Positions 25,438 through 34,834 are shown, counted from the stretch's first letter. The stretch is 64,000 nt of DNA from Hymenobacter setariae (GCF_007713685.1 NZ_VMRJ01000004.1:219602-283601); one strand, 5' to 3'. Numbers and translations: made by a program. Notes: generated by a model not told the origin, from the sequence alone.

Positions 25438-25818
25438 ATGAGCGTACTACTCGACTTTATCAATGCCGAAGGCCAGGAGCGCCGCGCCAGCTTTCCCAAG
25501 TTTGCTGCCGGTGACACCATCAACGTGCACGTAAAAATCCGTGAGGGCAACAAGGAGCGCATTCAGCAGTTCCAGGGCGTTGTTATCCAGCGTCGCAACC
25601 CCAGCACCAACGGTGAGACCTTCACGGTTCGCAAGATTTCCAACCAAATCGGCACCGAGCGTATTTTCCCGCTGCTGTCGCCTAACATCGACAAAATCGA
25701 ACTAATTCGTCGCGGCCAGGTTCGTCGCGCTCGTCTGTTCTACCTGCGTGGCCTCTCGGGCAAAGCTGCTCGTATCAAAGAGCGTCGCCGCGATGTGGTG
25801 AAAGAAGTAGCTGCATAA
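25438..25818 (+). CDS. rplS: 50S ribosomal protein L19
   Basis: The 126-residue protein is bL19, at the subunit interface. Diagnostic blocks are FAAGDTINVHVKIREGNKERIQ, FQGVVIQRRN, TFTVRKISNQIGTERIFPLLSPNI and RRARLFYLRGLSGKAARIKE. Length and ends are normal. A perfect terminator lies 26 bases after the stop. Confidence 0.97.
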   Translation: MSVLLDFINAEGQERRASFPKFAAGDTINVHVKIREGNKERIQQFQGVVIQRRNPSTNGETFTVRKISNQIGTERIFPLLSPNIDKIELIRRGQVRRARLFYLRGLSGKAARIKERRRDVVKEVAA

Positions 25819-25844
25819 GCTCCGCTTTCAGCGTCCAATATAGT

Positions 25845-25878
25845 ACCGGCCATCTCCTAGGAGATGGCCGGTTTTTTT
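25845..25878 (+). terminator. Intrinsic terminator of rplS
   Basis: A 28-base perfect palindrome (half ACCGGCCATCTCCT) centred on CCTAGG, followed by TTTTTTT. Confidence 0.92.
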
Positions 25879-25960
25879 GTGCCTAGTGTCACTAGAAAAA
25901 TGGCAACGTTGCCGGCAACGATTGCGCAGAAAAATGTGGTGGGCTGCCTAGGTGCCGGTG

Positions 25961-25968
25961 TAGGTTTG
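25961..25968 (+). promoter_or_regulatory. Putative -7 box (TAGGTTTG) of the pectin operon
   Basis: TAnnTTTG match 67 bases before the first SGNH esterase start, directly after CCTAGGTGCCGG. No -33 match seen. Confidence 0.4.
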
Positions 25969-26034
25969 CGACTCCTTGCTACTCTCCGGCTAACTTAGTT
26001 GGGGTTAGCTCCTCGCCATTTCCCGCCCGCCTCT

Positions 26035-26820
26035 ATGCTCTCCCGCCTACTACCAGTCCTGTTGGGGCTGAGTTTATCGGCACTATTGGCCTTTGTGCCT
26101 GCCGCACCTAGTCCCATCAAAGTCTACCTGATTGGAGACTCTACCATGTCCATCAAGCAGATTAAGGCTTACCCCGAGACGGGCTGGGGCATGCCCTTCG
26201 CAGCTTTTTTCAATGAGACGGTGACATTGGATAATCGCGCTCAGAATGGCCGTAGCACCAAGACCTTTCTTACTGAAAACCGCTGGCAGCCGGTAGCAGC
26301 AGCACTGCACGAAGGCGACTACGTGTTCATTCAGTTTGGGCACAATGATGAGGTGCCTACCAAGGGCAGCTACACTCCTGAAGCCGACTTCACGGCCAAT
26401 CTCAAGCGCTTTGTGAGCGAAACGCGTAGCCACAAGGGCCAGCCTGTGCTACTCACGCCCGTGGCCCGCCGCAAGTTCGACGAAGCTGGCAAAATAGAAG
26501 AAACTCACGCCGCCTACGCCGAGCTCGTGCGAACGGTGGCCCGAGAAACGAATACGCCGCTCATCGACCTCGACCGCACTAGCCAAGCGCTGCTGCAGCA
26601 ATTTGGCCCTGAAACCTCCAAGCTGCTATTCAACCACCTAGCCCCCGGCGAGCACCCCAACTACCCCGATGGCCGCGAAGACAATACCCATTTCAGCGAG
26701 CTTGGGGCCCGCCGCATGGCCGAGCTTGTGCTAGCCGATATCCGCGCCTTGAAGCTAGGCCTAGCCGACCGCGTGGTGCAGGGCACCGTCAAGAAAACTG
26801 TAGACCCACAGGCACGCTAA
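26035..26820 (+). CDS. Secreted SGNH esterase, rhamnogalacturonan acetylesterase-like (copy 1)
   Basis: The 261-residue exported enzyme has a signal peptide (1-25) and all four SGNH blocks: GDSTM with the catalytic Ser (about 36-40), RAQNGRSTKTF with the Gly, FGHND with the Asn, and DNTHFSELGARRMA with the Asp/His pair. This layout matches rhamnogalacturonan acetylesterases (CE12), which remove acetyl groups from pectin backbones. The next gene, 19 bases later, is a close paralogue, and a pectin methylesterase follows, supporting a pectin role. The ATG at 26035 starts the signal peptide; an in-frame upstream start at 25999 would mask it. Confidence 0.88.
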   Translation: MLSRLLPVLLGLSLSALLAFVPAAPSPIKVYLIGDSTMSIKQIKAYPETGWGMPFAAFFNETVTLDNRAQNGRSTKTFLTENRWQPVAAALHEGDYVFIQFGHNDEVPTKGSYTPEADFTANLKRFVSETRSHKGQPVLLTPVARRKFDEAGKIEETHAAYAELVRTVARETNTPLIDLDRTSQALLQQFGPETSKLLFNHLAPGEHPNYPDGREDNTHFSELGARRMAELVLADIRALKLGLADRVVQGTVKKTVDPQAR

Positions 26821-26839
26821 TATTCTATCTGCTTCCTTC

Positions 26840-27661
26840 ATGCGCTTCTCTTTGCTTACCAAGACGATGCCGGTGGCCTTGCTAGGGTTGCTGGCATTTG
26901 CTCCGGCAACTCCGCCCCCGCACAAAACCACCCTTTTTCTTATCGGCGACTCTACGATGGCGAATAAGGTTCGGGCGACGTTTCCGGAAACGGGTTGGGG
27001 CATGTCCCTAGGTACGTTTTTTGACACGACGGTGGTAGTAGACAACCGAGCCCAGAATGGCCGGAGTACGCGTACCTTCCTGGCCGAAAACCGCTGGCAG
27101 CCAGTAGTACAAGCCCTACAACCCGGCGACTACGTGTTCATTCAGTTTGGGCACAATGATGAGTCAACCGCTCACCCCGACCGCTACACGCCCCCGGACG
27201 CCTACCGCCAGAACCTTATCAAGTTTGTAACCGAGACGCGGAGCCGGCAGGCCACGCCCATCCTGCTCACGCCAGTCACGCGCCGGTACTTTGACAAGGA
27301 AGGGCACATCAAGGAAACCCATGTCGCGTATTCGGCAGCGACCCTAGCGGTAGCTAAGGAATACCGCGTGCTGGTAGTTGACATGGATAAACTCAGTCGC
27401 GAGCTGATGCAACAGCTTGGCGACGAGCCTTCCAAAATGCTATTTCTGCATCTGGCCCCCGGCGACCATCCCAATTACCCTCTTGGGCGGGCCGACAATA
27501 CTCATTTTAATGAGCTAGGCGCACGCAAAATGGCGCAACTCGTAGTAAACGACTTACGAGCCCAGCACCTAGCCCTGACCGAACAGCACCTCGCTCAGCC
27601 CTTACCTAAGAACAAAGTAGCTGCCCCCACAGGCGCGGCCGCCCAGCCCACCACGCCCTAA
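26840..27661 (+). CDS. Secreted SGNH esterase, rhamnogalacturonan acetylesterase-like (copy 2)
   Basis: The 273-residue paralogue of the preceding gene has the same blocks: signal peptide, GDSTMANK, RAQNGRSTRTFLAENRW, FGHNDES, and DNTHFNELGARKMA. The two proteins share long identical segments such as NRAQNGRST and QFGHNDE, so they arose by tandem duplication and have since diverged. The C-terminus adds a Pro/Ala tail. Its TAA overlaps the ATG of the pectin methylesterase (TAATG at 27659), indicating translational coupling. Two esterases may differ in acetyl position or chain length preference; that is inference. Confidence 0.88.
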   Translation: MRFSLLTKTMPVALLGLLAFAPATPPPHKTTLFLIGDSTMANKVRATFPETGWGMSLGTFFDTTVVVDNRAQNGRSTRTFLAENRWQPVVQALQPGDYVFIQFGHNDESTAHPDRYTPPDAYRQNLIKFVTETRSRQATPILLTPVTRRYFDKEGHIKETHVAYSAATLAVAKEYRVLVVDMDKLSRELMQQLGDEPSKMLFLHLAPGDHPNYPLGRADNTHFNELGARKMAQLVVNDLRAQHLALTEQHLAQPLPKNKVAAPTGAAAQPTTP

Positions 27662-28623
27662 TGAAAGCACTCTTGCTAGGGGCCACCCTAGGGCTCATCG
27701 CCCTGGCAGCACGGGCCCAAGCAGCCCCACCAGCTAGCCCACTCGTGGTAGCGGCCGATGGTAGCGGGCAGTTTCGCACAGTGCAGGCTGCCATCGATGC
27801 TGCACCTACTCAGTCGGCCGTACCCATTATCATTCAACTCAAAAAGGGAATCTACCACGAGAAAGTGGTGGTGCCGACGCTGAAAACGCACTTGGTACTG
27901 CACGGAGACGAAGCGGCTAGCACCATCATTACCTACAGCGACCACGCGGGCACCAATGGCATTACCACGCCTACTTCTTATTCGGTGCTAGTGCAGGCCA
28001 ACGACTTCACGGCCGAGAATGTGACGTTTGAAAATGCGGCTGGCTACACAGCCGGCCAAGCGGTAGCGCTGCACGTGGAAGGCGACCGGGCTATTTTCAG
28101 GCACTGCCGCTTGGTGGGCAATCAGGATGTCCTCTTTTTAGCAGTTGGTGGTAGCCGCCAGTATTTTCAGGACTGCTACATCGAAGGAACGACCGACTTC
28201 ATTTTTGGCGCTAGTACTGGGGTATTCGACCACTGTGTTATCAAGAGCAAGAAAAATTCATTTGTAACCGCAGCTTCGACCCCGGAGGGCCAGCCCTATG
28301 GGTTTGTCTTTCTGGATTGCCAATTGACTGCTGATACGACGCTGGCCAAAAAAGTCTACCTAGGTAGGCCGTGGCGCCCCTACGCCCGCGTAGCCTACTT
28401 GCGCTGCACTCTAGGGCCTCATATTGTGCCCGCGGGCTGGGAAAACTGGCGCAATCCAGAAAACGAGAAAACTGCTAACTACGCCGAGTACCGCTCTACC
28501 GGCCTCGGCACCAACCCAGCGGGCCGCGTGCCGTGGTCGCGCCAACTCAGTGCTAAAGAAGCCAAGCAGTACACCCTTGAGCGGCTATTCGGGGGTAAGC
28601 AGGCTTGGGAGCCCGGCCGCTAA
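27661..28623 (+). CDS. Pectin methylesterase (CE8)
   Basis: The 320-residue exported beta-helix protein removes methyl groups from homogalacturonan. Signal peptide at 1-19 (LLLGATLGLIALAARAQA). Catalytic signatures: GQAVALHVEGDRAIF, NQDVLFL (Gln of the oxyanion site and first Asp), GTTDFIFG with the catalytic Asp, and YLGRPWRPYARVAYL with the conserved Arg. Coupled by a 1-base overlap to the upstream esterase. With the two rhamnogalacturonan esterases it forms a pectin de-esterification operon; no polysaccharide lyase, SusC or SusD gene is in the immediate cluster, so this is not a full PUL. Confidence 0.94.
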   Translation: MKALLLGATLGLIALAARAQAAPPASPLVVAADGSGQFRTVQAAIDAAPTQSAVPIIIQLKKGIYHEKVVVPTLKTHLVLHGDEAASTIITYSDHAGTNGITTPTSYSVLVQANDFTAENVTFENAAGYTAGQAVALHVEGDRAIFRHCRLVGNQDVLFLAVGGSRQYFQDCYIEGTTDFIFGASTGVFDHCVIKSKKNSFVTAASTPEGQPYGFVFLDCQLTADTTLAKKVYLGRPWRPYARVAYLRCTLGPHIVPAGWENWRNPENEKTANYAEYRSTGLGTNPAGRVPWSRQLSAKEAKQYTLERLFGGKQAWEPGR

Positions 28624-28681
28624 GTGCGGTACGCCGAGCTACTACACTTCTCAGTAGCTGGCGTCCCGCTGCAACTACTGG

Positions 28682-28689
28682 TATCTTTG
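28682..28689 (+). promoter_or_regulatory. Putative -7 box (TATCTTTG) for the aminotransferase
   Basis: Exact TAnnTTTG match 38 bases before the aminotransferase ATG at 28728. Confidence 0.5.
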
Positions 28690-28727
28690 CGGGGTTACTA
28701 CGTCTTACTTCCCCTACCCCCATCCAC

Positions 28728-29987
28728 ATGCGTATTTCCCGGCTAGTCGACCAGATGAGCGGCTCCGAAATTATTAGAATCGGCAACGCTGTGAGCGAGC
28801 AAATTCGCCAAGGCGCTACTATCTGCAACCTCACGATTGGCGATTTTGACACCGAGCTTTTCCCTATCCCAGCAGGGCTGCGTGATGGCGTAACAGCCGC
28901 CTACCAAGCCGGCCAAACCAACTACCCACCTGCTCCCGGCATTGCCGACCTGCGCCAAGCAGCAGCCGATTTTTTGCAGGCGCGCCTAGGTCTCTCCTAC
29001 TCGCCCACCGACGAGTTGCTGGTAGCTGGTGGCTCGCGCCCGCTCATCTACGCGGCTTACTTGGCCCTCGTAGACCCCGGCGACCGCGTGGTGTACCCGG
29101 TACCCTCCTGGAATAACAACCACTACTGCCACCTATCGGGTGCCGAGCAGGTAGCGGTGACTACGCAGCCCGAGCATGCTTTTATGCCTACTGCCGCCGA
29201 GCTAGCCCCTCACTTAGCCGGGGCTACGTTGCTGGCGCTGTGCTCGCCGCTGAATCCCACGGGCACGGTATTTACAAAAGAGGTACTCGAGGAAATCTGC
29301 GACTTGGTACTGGCCGAAAACCAGCGCCGCGGGCCCGATGAGAAGCCCTTGTACATTCTCTACGACCAGATATACTGGCTGCTGACCTTTGGCGAAACTC
29401 AACACTTCGACCCGGTGAGCCTGCGCCCTGCCCTGCGCGACTACGTGGTGTATATCGATGGTATCTCGAAGTGCTTCGCCGCCACGGGTGTGCGGGTCGG
29501 CTACTCCTTTGGCCCCAAGCTCATTATCGATAAGATGAAAGGCTTGCTGGGGCATATCGGCGCCTGGGCTCCTAAAGCTGAACAGGTAGCCACTGCGGCT
29601 TTCTTGCCCCAAACCGAGGCCGTCGATGCGTACTTAGCTGACCTTAAGCACGGACTGCAGGCTAGCCTCGATGCCTTCTACCACGGTCTGAAGGACTTGC
29701 AAGCTCAAGGGTATCCTGTCGATGCTATTGCGCCAGCCGGCGCCATCTACCTCACCGCCAAAATTGACGCCCTAGGTCGCACTACGCCCACCGGCGAGGT
29801 ACTCGCTACCACCCGCGAAATCACTTCTTACCTACTCACTGAGGCTAAGCTGGCTATAGTGCCATTTAGTGCCTTTGGTGCGCCGGCCTCTGAGCCGTGG
29901 TTCCGGCTTTCGGTTGGGGCCGAGTCGCTCGATTCCATTCAGGCTGCGTTGCCACGCCTGCAAGCCGCGCTAGACAAGCTAAGCTAA
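28728..29987 (+). CDS. PLP-dependent class I/II aminotransferase
   Basis: The 419-residue fold-type I enzyme moves amino groups between amino acids and 2-oxo acids. Visible are GGSRPLIYAAYLALVDPGDRV (PLP phosphate cup), CSPLNPTGTVF with the conserved Asn-Pro, LYDQIYW with the Asp that binds the pyridine N, and GISKCFAATGVRVGYSFGP with the Schiff-base Lys (about residue 248) and following Arg. The C-terminal Arg of SEPWFRLSVG binds substrate carboxylate. Start 28728 gives MRISRLVDQMSGSEIIRI, typical of this subfamily; substrate unknown, aspartate-like preference likely. Its 3' end converges with porX across a 25-bp inverted repeat. Confidence 0.9.
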   Translation: MRISRLVDQMSGSEIIRIGNAVSEQIRQGATICNLTIGDFDTELFPIPAGLRDGVTAAYQAGQTNYPPAPGIADLRQAAADFLQARLGLSYSPTDELLVAGGSRPLIYAAYLALVDPGDRVVYPVPSWNNNHYCHLSGAEQVAVTTQPEHAFMPTAAELAPHLAGATLLALCSPLNPTGTVFTKEVLEEICDLVLAENQRRGPDEKPLYILYDQIYWLLTFGETQHFDPVSLRPALRDYVVYIDGISKCFAATGVRVGYSFGPKLIIDKMKGLLGHIGAWAPKAEQVATAAFLPQTEAVDAYLADLKHGLQASLDAFYHGLKDLQAQGYPVDAIAPAGAIYLTAKIDALGRTTPTGEVLATTREITSYLLTEAKLAIVPFSAFGAPASEPWFRLSVGAESLDSIQAALPRLQAALDKLS

Positions 29988-29996
29988 CGCACCAAA

Positions 29997-30072
29997 CGAC
30001 TAGCAAAGAGACGCCCTAGGTAGTGCCAGCCTGTGAAAGCTAGCACCACCTAGGGCGTCTCTTTGCTAGTCG
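29997..30072. terminator. Convergent-gene hairpin (25-bp perfect arms)
   Basis: Arms 29997-30021 and 30048-30072 are perfect reverse complements (core AAAGAGACGCCCTAGG). It separates the aminotransferase stop (29987) from the porX stop (30080), consistent with a bidirectional terminator, though no clear T run follows in either direction. Confidence 0.7.
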
Positions 30073-30079
30073 CTATTGG

Positions 30080-31648
30080 TTACCCTTTAGGTGTCAGCGT
30101 GATATACGGAATGATACACTCTTCTAGCGAGATACCACCGTGCTGGAACGTGTCCTTGTAGTAGTTCACGTAGTAGTTATAGTTGTTGGGGTAGGCGAAG
30201 AAGTAGTCGCCGAGCGTGAACACATAGGCGGTGCTCACGTTTTCGCGGGGCAGGAAAATACTCTCCGGCTTGCGCACCACATACACATCGCGGCTCTCAT
30301 CAAAACCTAGGTTCTTGCCGTGTTTATAGCGCAGGTTCGTATTCGTATTGCGGTCACCCACAATCTTATACGGGCGCTTCACGCGGATGGTACCGTGGTC
30401 AGTAGTAATCACTAGCTTGCCCTTTTTCTCGGCAATGGTTTGGAGCATTTCATAGAGCGGCGAGTGCAAAAACCACGAGCGCGTGATGCTACGGTAAGCG
30501 CTTTCATCGGCCGCTAGCTCGCGTATCATCGCCATGTCGGTGCGGGCGTGCGAGAGCATGTCCACGAAGTTGTAGACAATGACGTTGAGCTTGTAGTTGT
30601 TATGCAAGTTGCTCATTTTGCCAAGCAAATCCTTGCCGGCCTGCAAGTTAGTTACCTTGTGGTAGCTATGCTTGGCCTTCTGGTTGTTGCGCTGGAAGTT
30701 AATTTCCATGAACTCGGCTTCGTGCAGGTTTTTGCCCTCCTCGTCCTCGTCCCATACCCACAGGTTGGGGTACTTTTTCTGAATATCACCCGGCATCATC
30801 CCCGCAAAAATGGCGTTGCGGGCGTAAGCCGTTGTAGTAGGCAAGATGCTATAATACAGCTCTTCTGAATCCACCGTGAACAGCTCCGCAATAATCGGCT
30901 CCAGAATTTTCCACTGGTCGTAGCGAAGGTTGTCGATGAGCACGAAGTACACTGGCGTATCGCCCGTCTGCTTCATCAGCGGAAACACCTTCTCCTTGAA
31001 CAACTGGTGCGACATCATCGGCGCGTCTTTGTCGCGGCCATTCACCCAGTCTTCGTAGTTCTCGATGATAAAGCGCCCGAAGTAAGTATTTGCCTCGTCC
31101 TTCTGCATGTTGAAGACTTCGGCCATGCTCTTGCCCTCAGTTTCGTTGATTTCCAATTCCCAGTATACAAGCTTCTTGTACACATCAACCCACTCGGAAG
31201 GCGACAGACGGTCGGAAAGCTGCATGCCGAGCTGGCGGAAATCGCGCTGGTAGCCCGAGTTAGTAGCTTCGGTAACTAAGCGCTTGTTGTCCAGCACTTT
31301 CTTCACCGACAGCAGAATCTGGTTTGGGTTAACCGGCTTGATGAGGTAATCGGCAATTTTGGCCCCAATGGCGCCCTCCATAATATGCTCTTCCTCGCTC
31401 TTCGTTATCATCACGACGGGCACTGTGGGGCGCACCACCTTGATTTCGGTCAGCGTTTCGAGGCCGGTGAGGCCGGGCATGTTTTCATCCAGAAAAACTA
31501 GGTCGTAACTGTTTTCCTGCACTTCTTCTAAAGCGTCGGCCCCGGAGTTTACAGGGGTTACATCATAGCCTTTCTCCTTGAGAAACAGGATGTGCGGCTT
31601 AAGTAAATCAATTTCGTCGTCGGCCCAGAGAATGGAGTATCGTTGCAT
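30080..31648 (-). CDS. porX: Type IX secretion response regulator PorX (receiver-PglZ)
   Basis: The 522-residue protein has an N-terminal receiver domain (SILWADDEIDLLKPHILFLK, phospho-acceptor Asp in VFLDENMPG, Thr in VVMITKSEEE, Lys in LIKPV) and a C-terminal PglZ alkaline-phosphatase-like domain with FVLIDNLRYDQWK (about 233-245), TTTAYARNAIFAG, DMLSHART and VITTDHG. This is PorX, the regulator of type IX secretion and gliding; PglZ of PorX is reported to be a zinc phosphodiesterase acting on cyclic oligonucleotides. The sensor PorY is not adjacent. Its length matches PorX of other Bacteroidota. Presence implies T9SS export in this organism. Confidence 0.95.
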   Translation of the reverse strand: MQRYSILWADDEIDLLKPHILFLKEKGYDVTPVNSGADALEEVQENSYDLVFLDENMPGLTGLETLTEIKVVRPTVPVVMITKSEEEHIMEGAIGAKIADYLIKPVNPNQILLSVKKVLDNKRLVTEATNSGYQRDFRQLGMQLSDRLSPSEWVDVYKKLVYWELEINETEGKSMAEVFNMQKDEANTYFGRFIIENYEDWVNGRDKDAPMMSHQLFKEKVFPLMKQTGDTPVYFVLIDNLRYDQWKILEPIIAELFTVDSEELYYSILPTTTAYARNAIFAGMMPGDIQKKYPNLWVWDEDEEGKNLHEAEFMEINFQRNNQKAKHSYHKVTNLQAGKDLLGKMSNLHNNYKLNVIVYNFVDMLSHARTDMAMIRELAADESAYRSITRSWFLHSPLYEMLQTIAEKKGKLVITTDHGTIRVKRPYKIVGDRNTNTNLRYKHGKNLGFDESRDVYVVRKPESIFLPRENVSTAYVFTLGDYFFAYPNNYNYYVNYYKDTFQHGGISLEECIIPYITLTPKG

Positions 31649-31887
31649 AAGCAGAAGCGCACCGCACAGGCGTCGCGCATTGGGAATGGTAATGTAGTAA
31701 TAGCGAAGCTAACGGCCGAAACCGTGCCGGTAGTATCCCGGATGGTAAGCTCGCCGTAGCTTTACCGGAAAACTCACGTTTAGGTTCTTACAAGGGACCA
31801 CTTAGTCGGCCAACGGGCTGCACTCGTCGGCCAACGCCTTCGCTCCCGTAGGCCAGCCTAGCTAACCTGAAGCTTGGCCTACTTAAC

Positions 31888-33117
31888 ATGAACAAAAAGA
31901 AGATATTTAACGACCCCGTGTACGGTTTCGTAACCGTGCCTACGGAGCTGTTGTTTGATTTAATTGAGCACCCCTACTTCCAGCGGCTGCGACGCATCCA
32001 GCAGCTCGGGCTCACTAACTTCGTGTACCCTGGGGCGTTGCACACGCGCTTTCATCATGCCCTAGGTGCCATGCACCTCATGCAGTTGGCCTTGCGCACG
32101 CTCAAGGACAAGGGTGTTAAAATCTCGGCCGCCGAGGGTGAAGCGGCCCAAGTCGCCATTCTGCTGCACGACATTGGCCACGGCCCCCTGTCGCATGCGC
32201 TCGAAACGTCGATTTTCCAGGACGTGCCGCACGAACAACTGTCGCTGTATTTGATGGAACGGCTCAACGAGCAGTTTCCAGGGCGGCTCACGCTAGCAAT
32301 GGAAATGTTTCAGGGTAGCTATGGGCGCGAGTTCTTCCACCAGCTCGTGAGCTCGCAGCTCGATATGGACCGGCTCGATTACCTCAATCGCGACTCCTTC
32401 TACACCGGCGTGGAGGAAGGCCGGCCAGGCGCCGACCGCCTCATCAAGATGCTGCAAGTGGTGAACGAGCGCCTGGTGCTGGAAGAAAAGGCTGTGTACT
32501 CGGTCGAGAACTTTCTAGTAAGCCGCCGCCTCATGTACTGGCAAGTCTATCTGCACAAGGCTGTTACGAGCGCCGAGCAGATGGTCATCCGCGTGATGCA
32601 GCGCGCCCGCGACCTTGCCCGCGCTGGCGTGCCGGTGCCCGGTAGCAGCTGCCTCACCTACTTCCTAGGTCGCGCCGTTACGCTGGCCGAGTTTCAAGAG
32701 GATTCTGACATTCTGAACCGCTTTGTGCAGCTCGATGATATTGACATTTGGGGCGCCATCAAGTCCTGGACTAGCCACGAGGACAAAGTGCTCAGCTTCC
32801 TAGCCCAAAGCCTACTCAACCGGCAACTGTTCAAAATTGTCATTCGCCCCGAGCCCTACGACGAAGATTTTCAGCTCGGTATAGTGGAGCTGATTGCCGA
32901 AACCTTTCAGTTGCCGCTCGAAGACGCCCGGCAGCTAATGATAACCGGCAAGCTCAGCAACACCGCCTACGACCCGAATAGTCAAGAAACTATCGATATC
33001 CTGACCAAGCTCGGCAAGGTTGTGAACGTGACCGAAGCATCAGACTTACCCAATATTCGGGCCCTCAGCCAGAAGGTGCAGAAGCACTACATCTGCTACC
33101 CAAAGGAAATTCTGTAA
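31888..33117 (+). CDS. HD-domain phosphohydrolase (dNTPase-like)
   Basis: The 409-residue cytosolic enzyme has a metal-binding HD domain of the dGTPase/SAMHD1-related type: RLRRIQQLGLTNFVYPGALHTRFHHALG (first His), AILLHDIGHGPLSHALE (HD), and SQLDMDRLDYLNRDSFYTG (second Asp). Such proteins hydrolyse dNTPs or other phosphates and are widespread in Bacteroidota. The start ATG follows a promoter-like stretch after the divergent porX. The gene converges with dnaA across a bidirectional terminator at 33125. Confidence 0.9.
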   Translation: MNKKKIFNDPVYGFVTVPTELLFDLIEHPYFQRLRRIQQLGLTNFVYPGALHTRFHHALGAMHLMQLALRTLKDKGVKISAAEGEAAQVAILLHDIGHGPLSHALETSIFQDVPHEQLSLYLMERLNEQFPGRLTLAMEMFQGSYGREFFHQLVSSQLDMDRLDYLNRDSFYTGVEEGRPGADRLIKMLQVVNERLVLEEKAVYSVENFLVSRRLMYWQVYLHKAVTSAEQMVIRVMQRARDLARAGVPVPGSSCLTYFLGRAVTLAEFQEDSDILNRFVQLDDIDIWGAIKSWTSHEDKVLSFLAQSLLNRQLFKIVIRPEPYDEDFQLGIVELIAETFQLPLEDARQLMITGKLSNTAYDPNSQETIDILTKLGKVVNVTEASDLPNIRALSQKVQKHYICYPKEIL

Positions 33118-33124
33118 ACAGAAA

Positions 33125-33150
33125 GAGGCCCGATTTGCAAATCGGGCCTC
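33125..33150. terminator. Bidirectional terminator between the HD gene and dnaA
   Basis: Perfect 12-bp stem (GAGGCCCGATTT with its complement) with a 2-base loop, A/T-rich flanks, 7 bases after the HD stop and 3 before the dnaA stop. Confidence 0.85.
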
Positions 33151-33153
33151 TTC

Positions 33154-34713
33154 CTATTTCTGCACAAATTTCTTGCGCAGCTCGCTTATTTGCTCCTTGA
33201 ATTTCTTGTCGGAGTCTATCAAGTCCGATACCGTTTGCACCGAGTGGATAACCGTGGCGTGGTCGCGGCCGCCAAAGTGATAGCCGATGGTCTTGAGCGA
33301 GTGCGTGGTATGCTCTTTGGTAAAATACATGGCCACCTGACGGGCCGTAACTACTTCTTTCTTACGAGTTTTCTCCTTCAGCAAAGCCACTGGAATGCTG
33401 AAATAATCAGCCACCGTTTTCTGAATGAAGTCCACGTTGACTTCGGCCTCGACCTCCTCGATGATGTGGCGCAGGGCACCTTTGGCCATATCTAGGTCGA
33501 TATCGCGGCGCGTAAGCACGCTTTGGGCCAGCAGGGTTGTGAGTACGCCCTCGAGCTCGCGCACGTTGGTGGGTACCGAGTGAGCCAAGTACTCGACCAC
33601 CTGCGGGGCGATTTCCATACCGTCCTGCTGGGCCTTGTTCTGGATGATGGCGATGCGCGTCTCAAAGTCGGGGCTTTGAACGTCGGCAGTGAGGCCCCAC
33701 TTAAAGCGCGAAAGTAAGCGGTCTTCGAGGCCGCTGAGCTCGCGCGGGGGGCGGTCGCTGGTCATCACAATCTGCCGGCCGCCTTGGTGCAAGTGATTGA
33801 AGATGTGAAAGAACATCTCCTGGGTCTTACCCTTATTAGCCAGGAATTGAACGTCGTCCAGAATCAGCACATCTACCAATAGATAGAAGTTGGCGAAGTC
33901 CTGCACAGCGTTGCGTTGCAGGCTTTCGATAAACTGATTGGTAAACTTCTCGGCCGAGACATAGAGCACAAACTTCTCGGTATTTGTGGCCTTGATGTGG
34001 TTGCCGATGGCTTGCACGAGGTGCGTCTTACCTAGGCCCACACCGCCGTACACCATCAGGGGGTTGAAGGCGGTGGTGCCGGGCTTGTTGGCCACCGCGA
34101 GGCCAGCCGAGCGCGCTAGGCGGTTGCAGTCGCCTTCCACGTAGTTTTCAAACGTGTAGGTGGTGTTGAGCTGCGACGGCACGATGTTGCGGTCCATCGT
34201 TTTGGCTGCGTCAAACGGATTGCGCAGCGTGTTGGCAGCCTGCGCCTGGGCGGCGGTAGCGGTATTGGCGCCAGGCACTAGGTGGCGAGCGGGCGGGGCG
34301 CCAGCATTACGGCCAAAACCGTTGTTTTGGGGTGGCGAGCCGTTGCTATTGTAAGGGCGGCCGTTGACAGGGGCGCGGTTTTCGACAGCGGGGGTGCCGG
34401 GGGCAGCCTTGCGGGCTGGGGGCAGGTGCATGGCGCGGGGCGGCGCCTGGGCATTACCCTGGTCTACTACCACGCTGTATTCGAGGCGGCCTTCGGGGCC
34501 TAATTCTTGAAAAATAGCGCGTTTTAGTTCTTCTACGTAGTGCTCTTCAAGGAATTCGTAGAAGTAAACGCTCGGCACCTGAATGGTGAGCACCTTGCCT
34601 TGCAGCTCGACGGGCGCAATGGGCTCGAACCAGGTACGGAAGCTCTGCTCCCCCACTTCGGTGCGGATAACGCGCAGGCAATTAGCCCAAACAATGCGAA
34701 AATCCTGCGACAT
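33154..34713 (-). CDS. dnaA: Chromosomal replication initiator protein DnaA
   Basis: The 519-residue initiator has domain I (1-85, WANCLRVIRTEVGEQSFRTWFEP), a long Pro/Asn/Ala-rich linker (about 95-185), the AAA+ domain with Walker A GGVGLGKTHL (about 214), Walker B LILDDVQFL, sensor DRLLSRF, and domain IV with the DnaA-box-binding helix GGRDHATVIHSVQ. Start ATG at 34713 is the family start. The gap upstream (34714-34868) is AT-rich in part but shows no clear cluster of TTATCCACA boxes. Neighbours are not dnaN or recF, so the gene is not in the classical oriC arrangement. Confidence 0.97.
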   Translation of the reverse strand: MSQDFRIVWANCLRVIRTEVGEQSFRTWFEPIAPVELQGKVLTIQVPSVYFYEFLEEHYVEELKRAIFQELGPEGRLEYSVVVDQGNAQAPPRAMHLPPARKAAPGTPAVENRAPVNGRPYNSNGSPPQNNGFGRNAGAPPARHLVPGANTATAAQAQAANTLRNPFDAAKTMDRNIVPSQLNTTYTFENYVEGDCNRLARSAGLAVANKPGTTAFNPLMVYGGVGLGKTHLVQAIGNHIKATNTEKFVLYVSAEKFTNQFIESLQRNAVQDFANFYLLVDVLILDDVQFLANKGKTQEMFFHIFNHLHQGGRQIVMTSDRPPRELSGLEDRLLSRFKWGLTADVQSPDFETRIAIIQNKAQQDGMEIAPQVVEYLAHSVPTNVRELEGVLTTLLAQSVLTRRDIDLDMAKGALRHIIEEVEAEVNVDFIQKTVADYFSIPVALLKEKTRKKEVVTARQVAMYFTKEHTTHSLKTIGYHFGGRDHATVIHSVQTVSDLIDSDKKFKEQISELRKKFVQK

Positions 34714-34834
34714 GGAGGAGATAAAACAGAGCCGTATAACCGGCTGGCAACGGCGAAAAAAAAGAGAATTGACCCCGCCTCATACGCAACCGCTCGGGCT
34801 TGGGGGGGACAAATTTGCGCATAAACCCGCAGAC

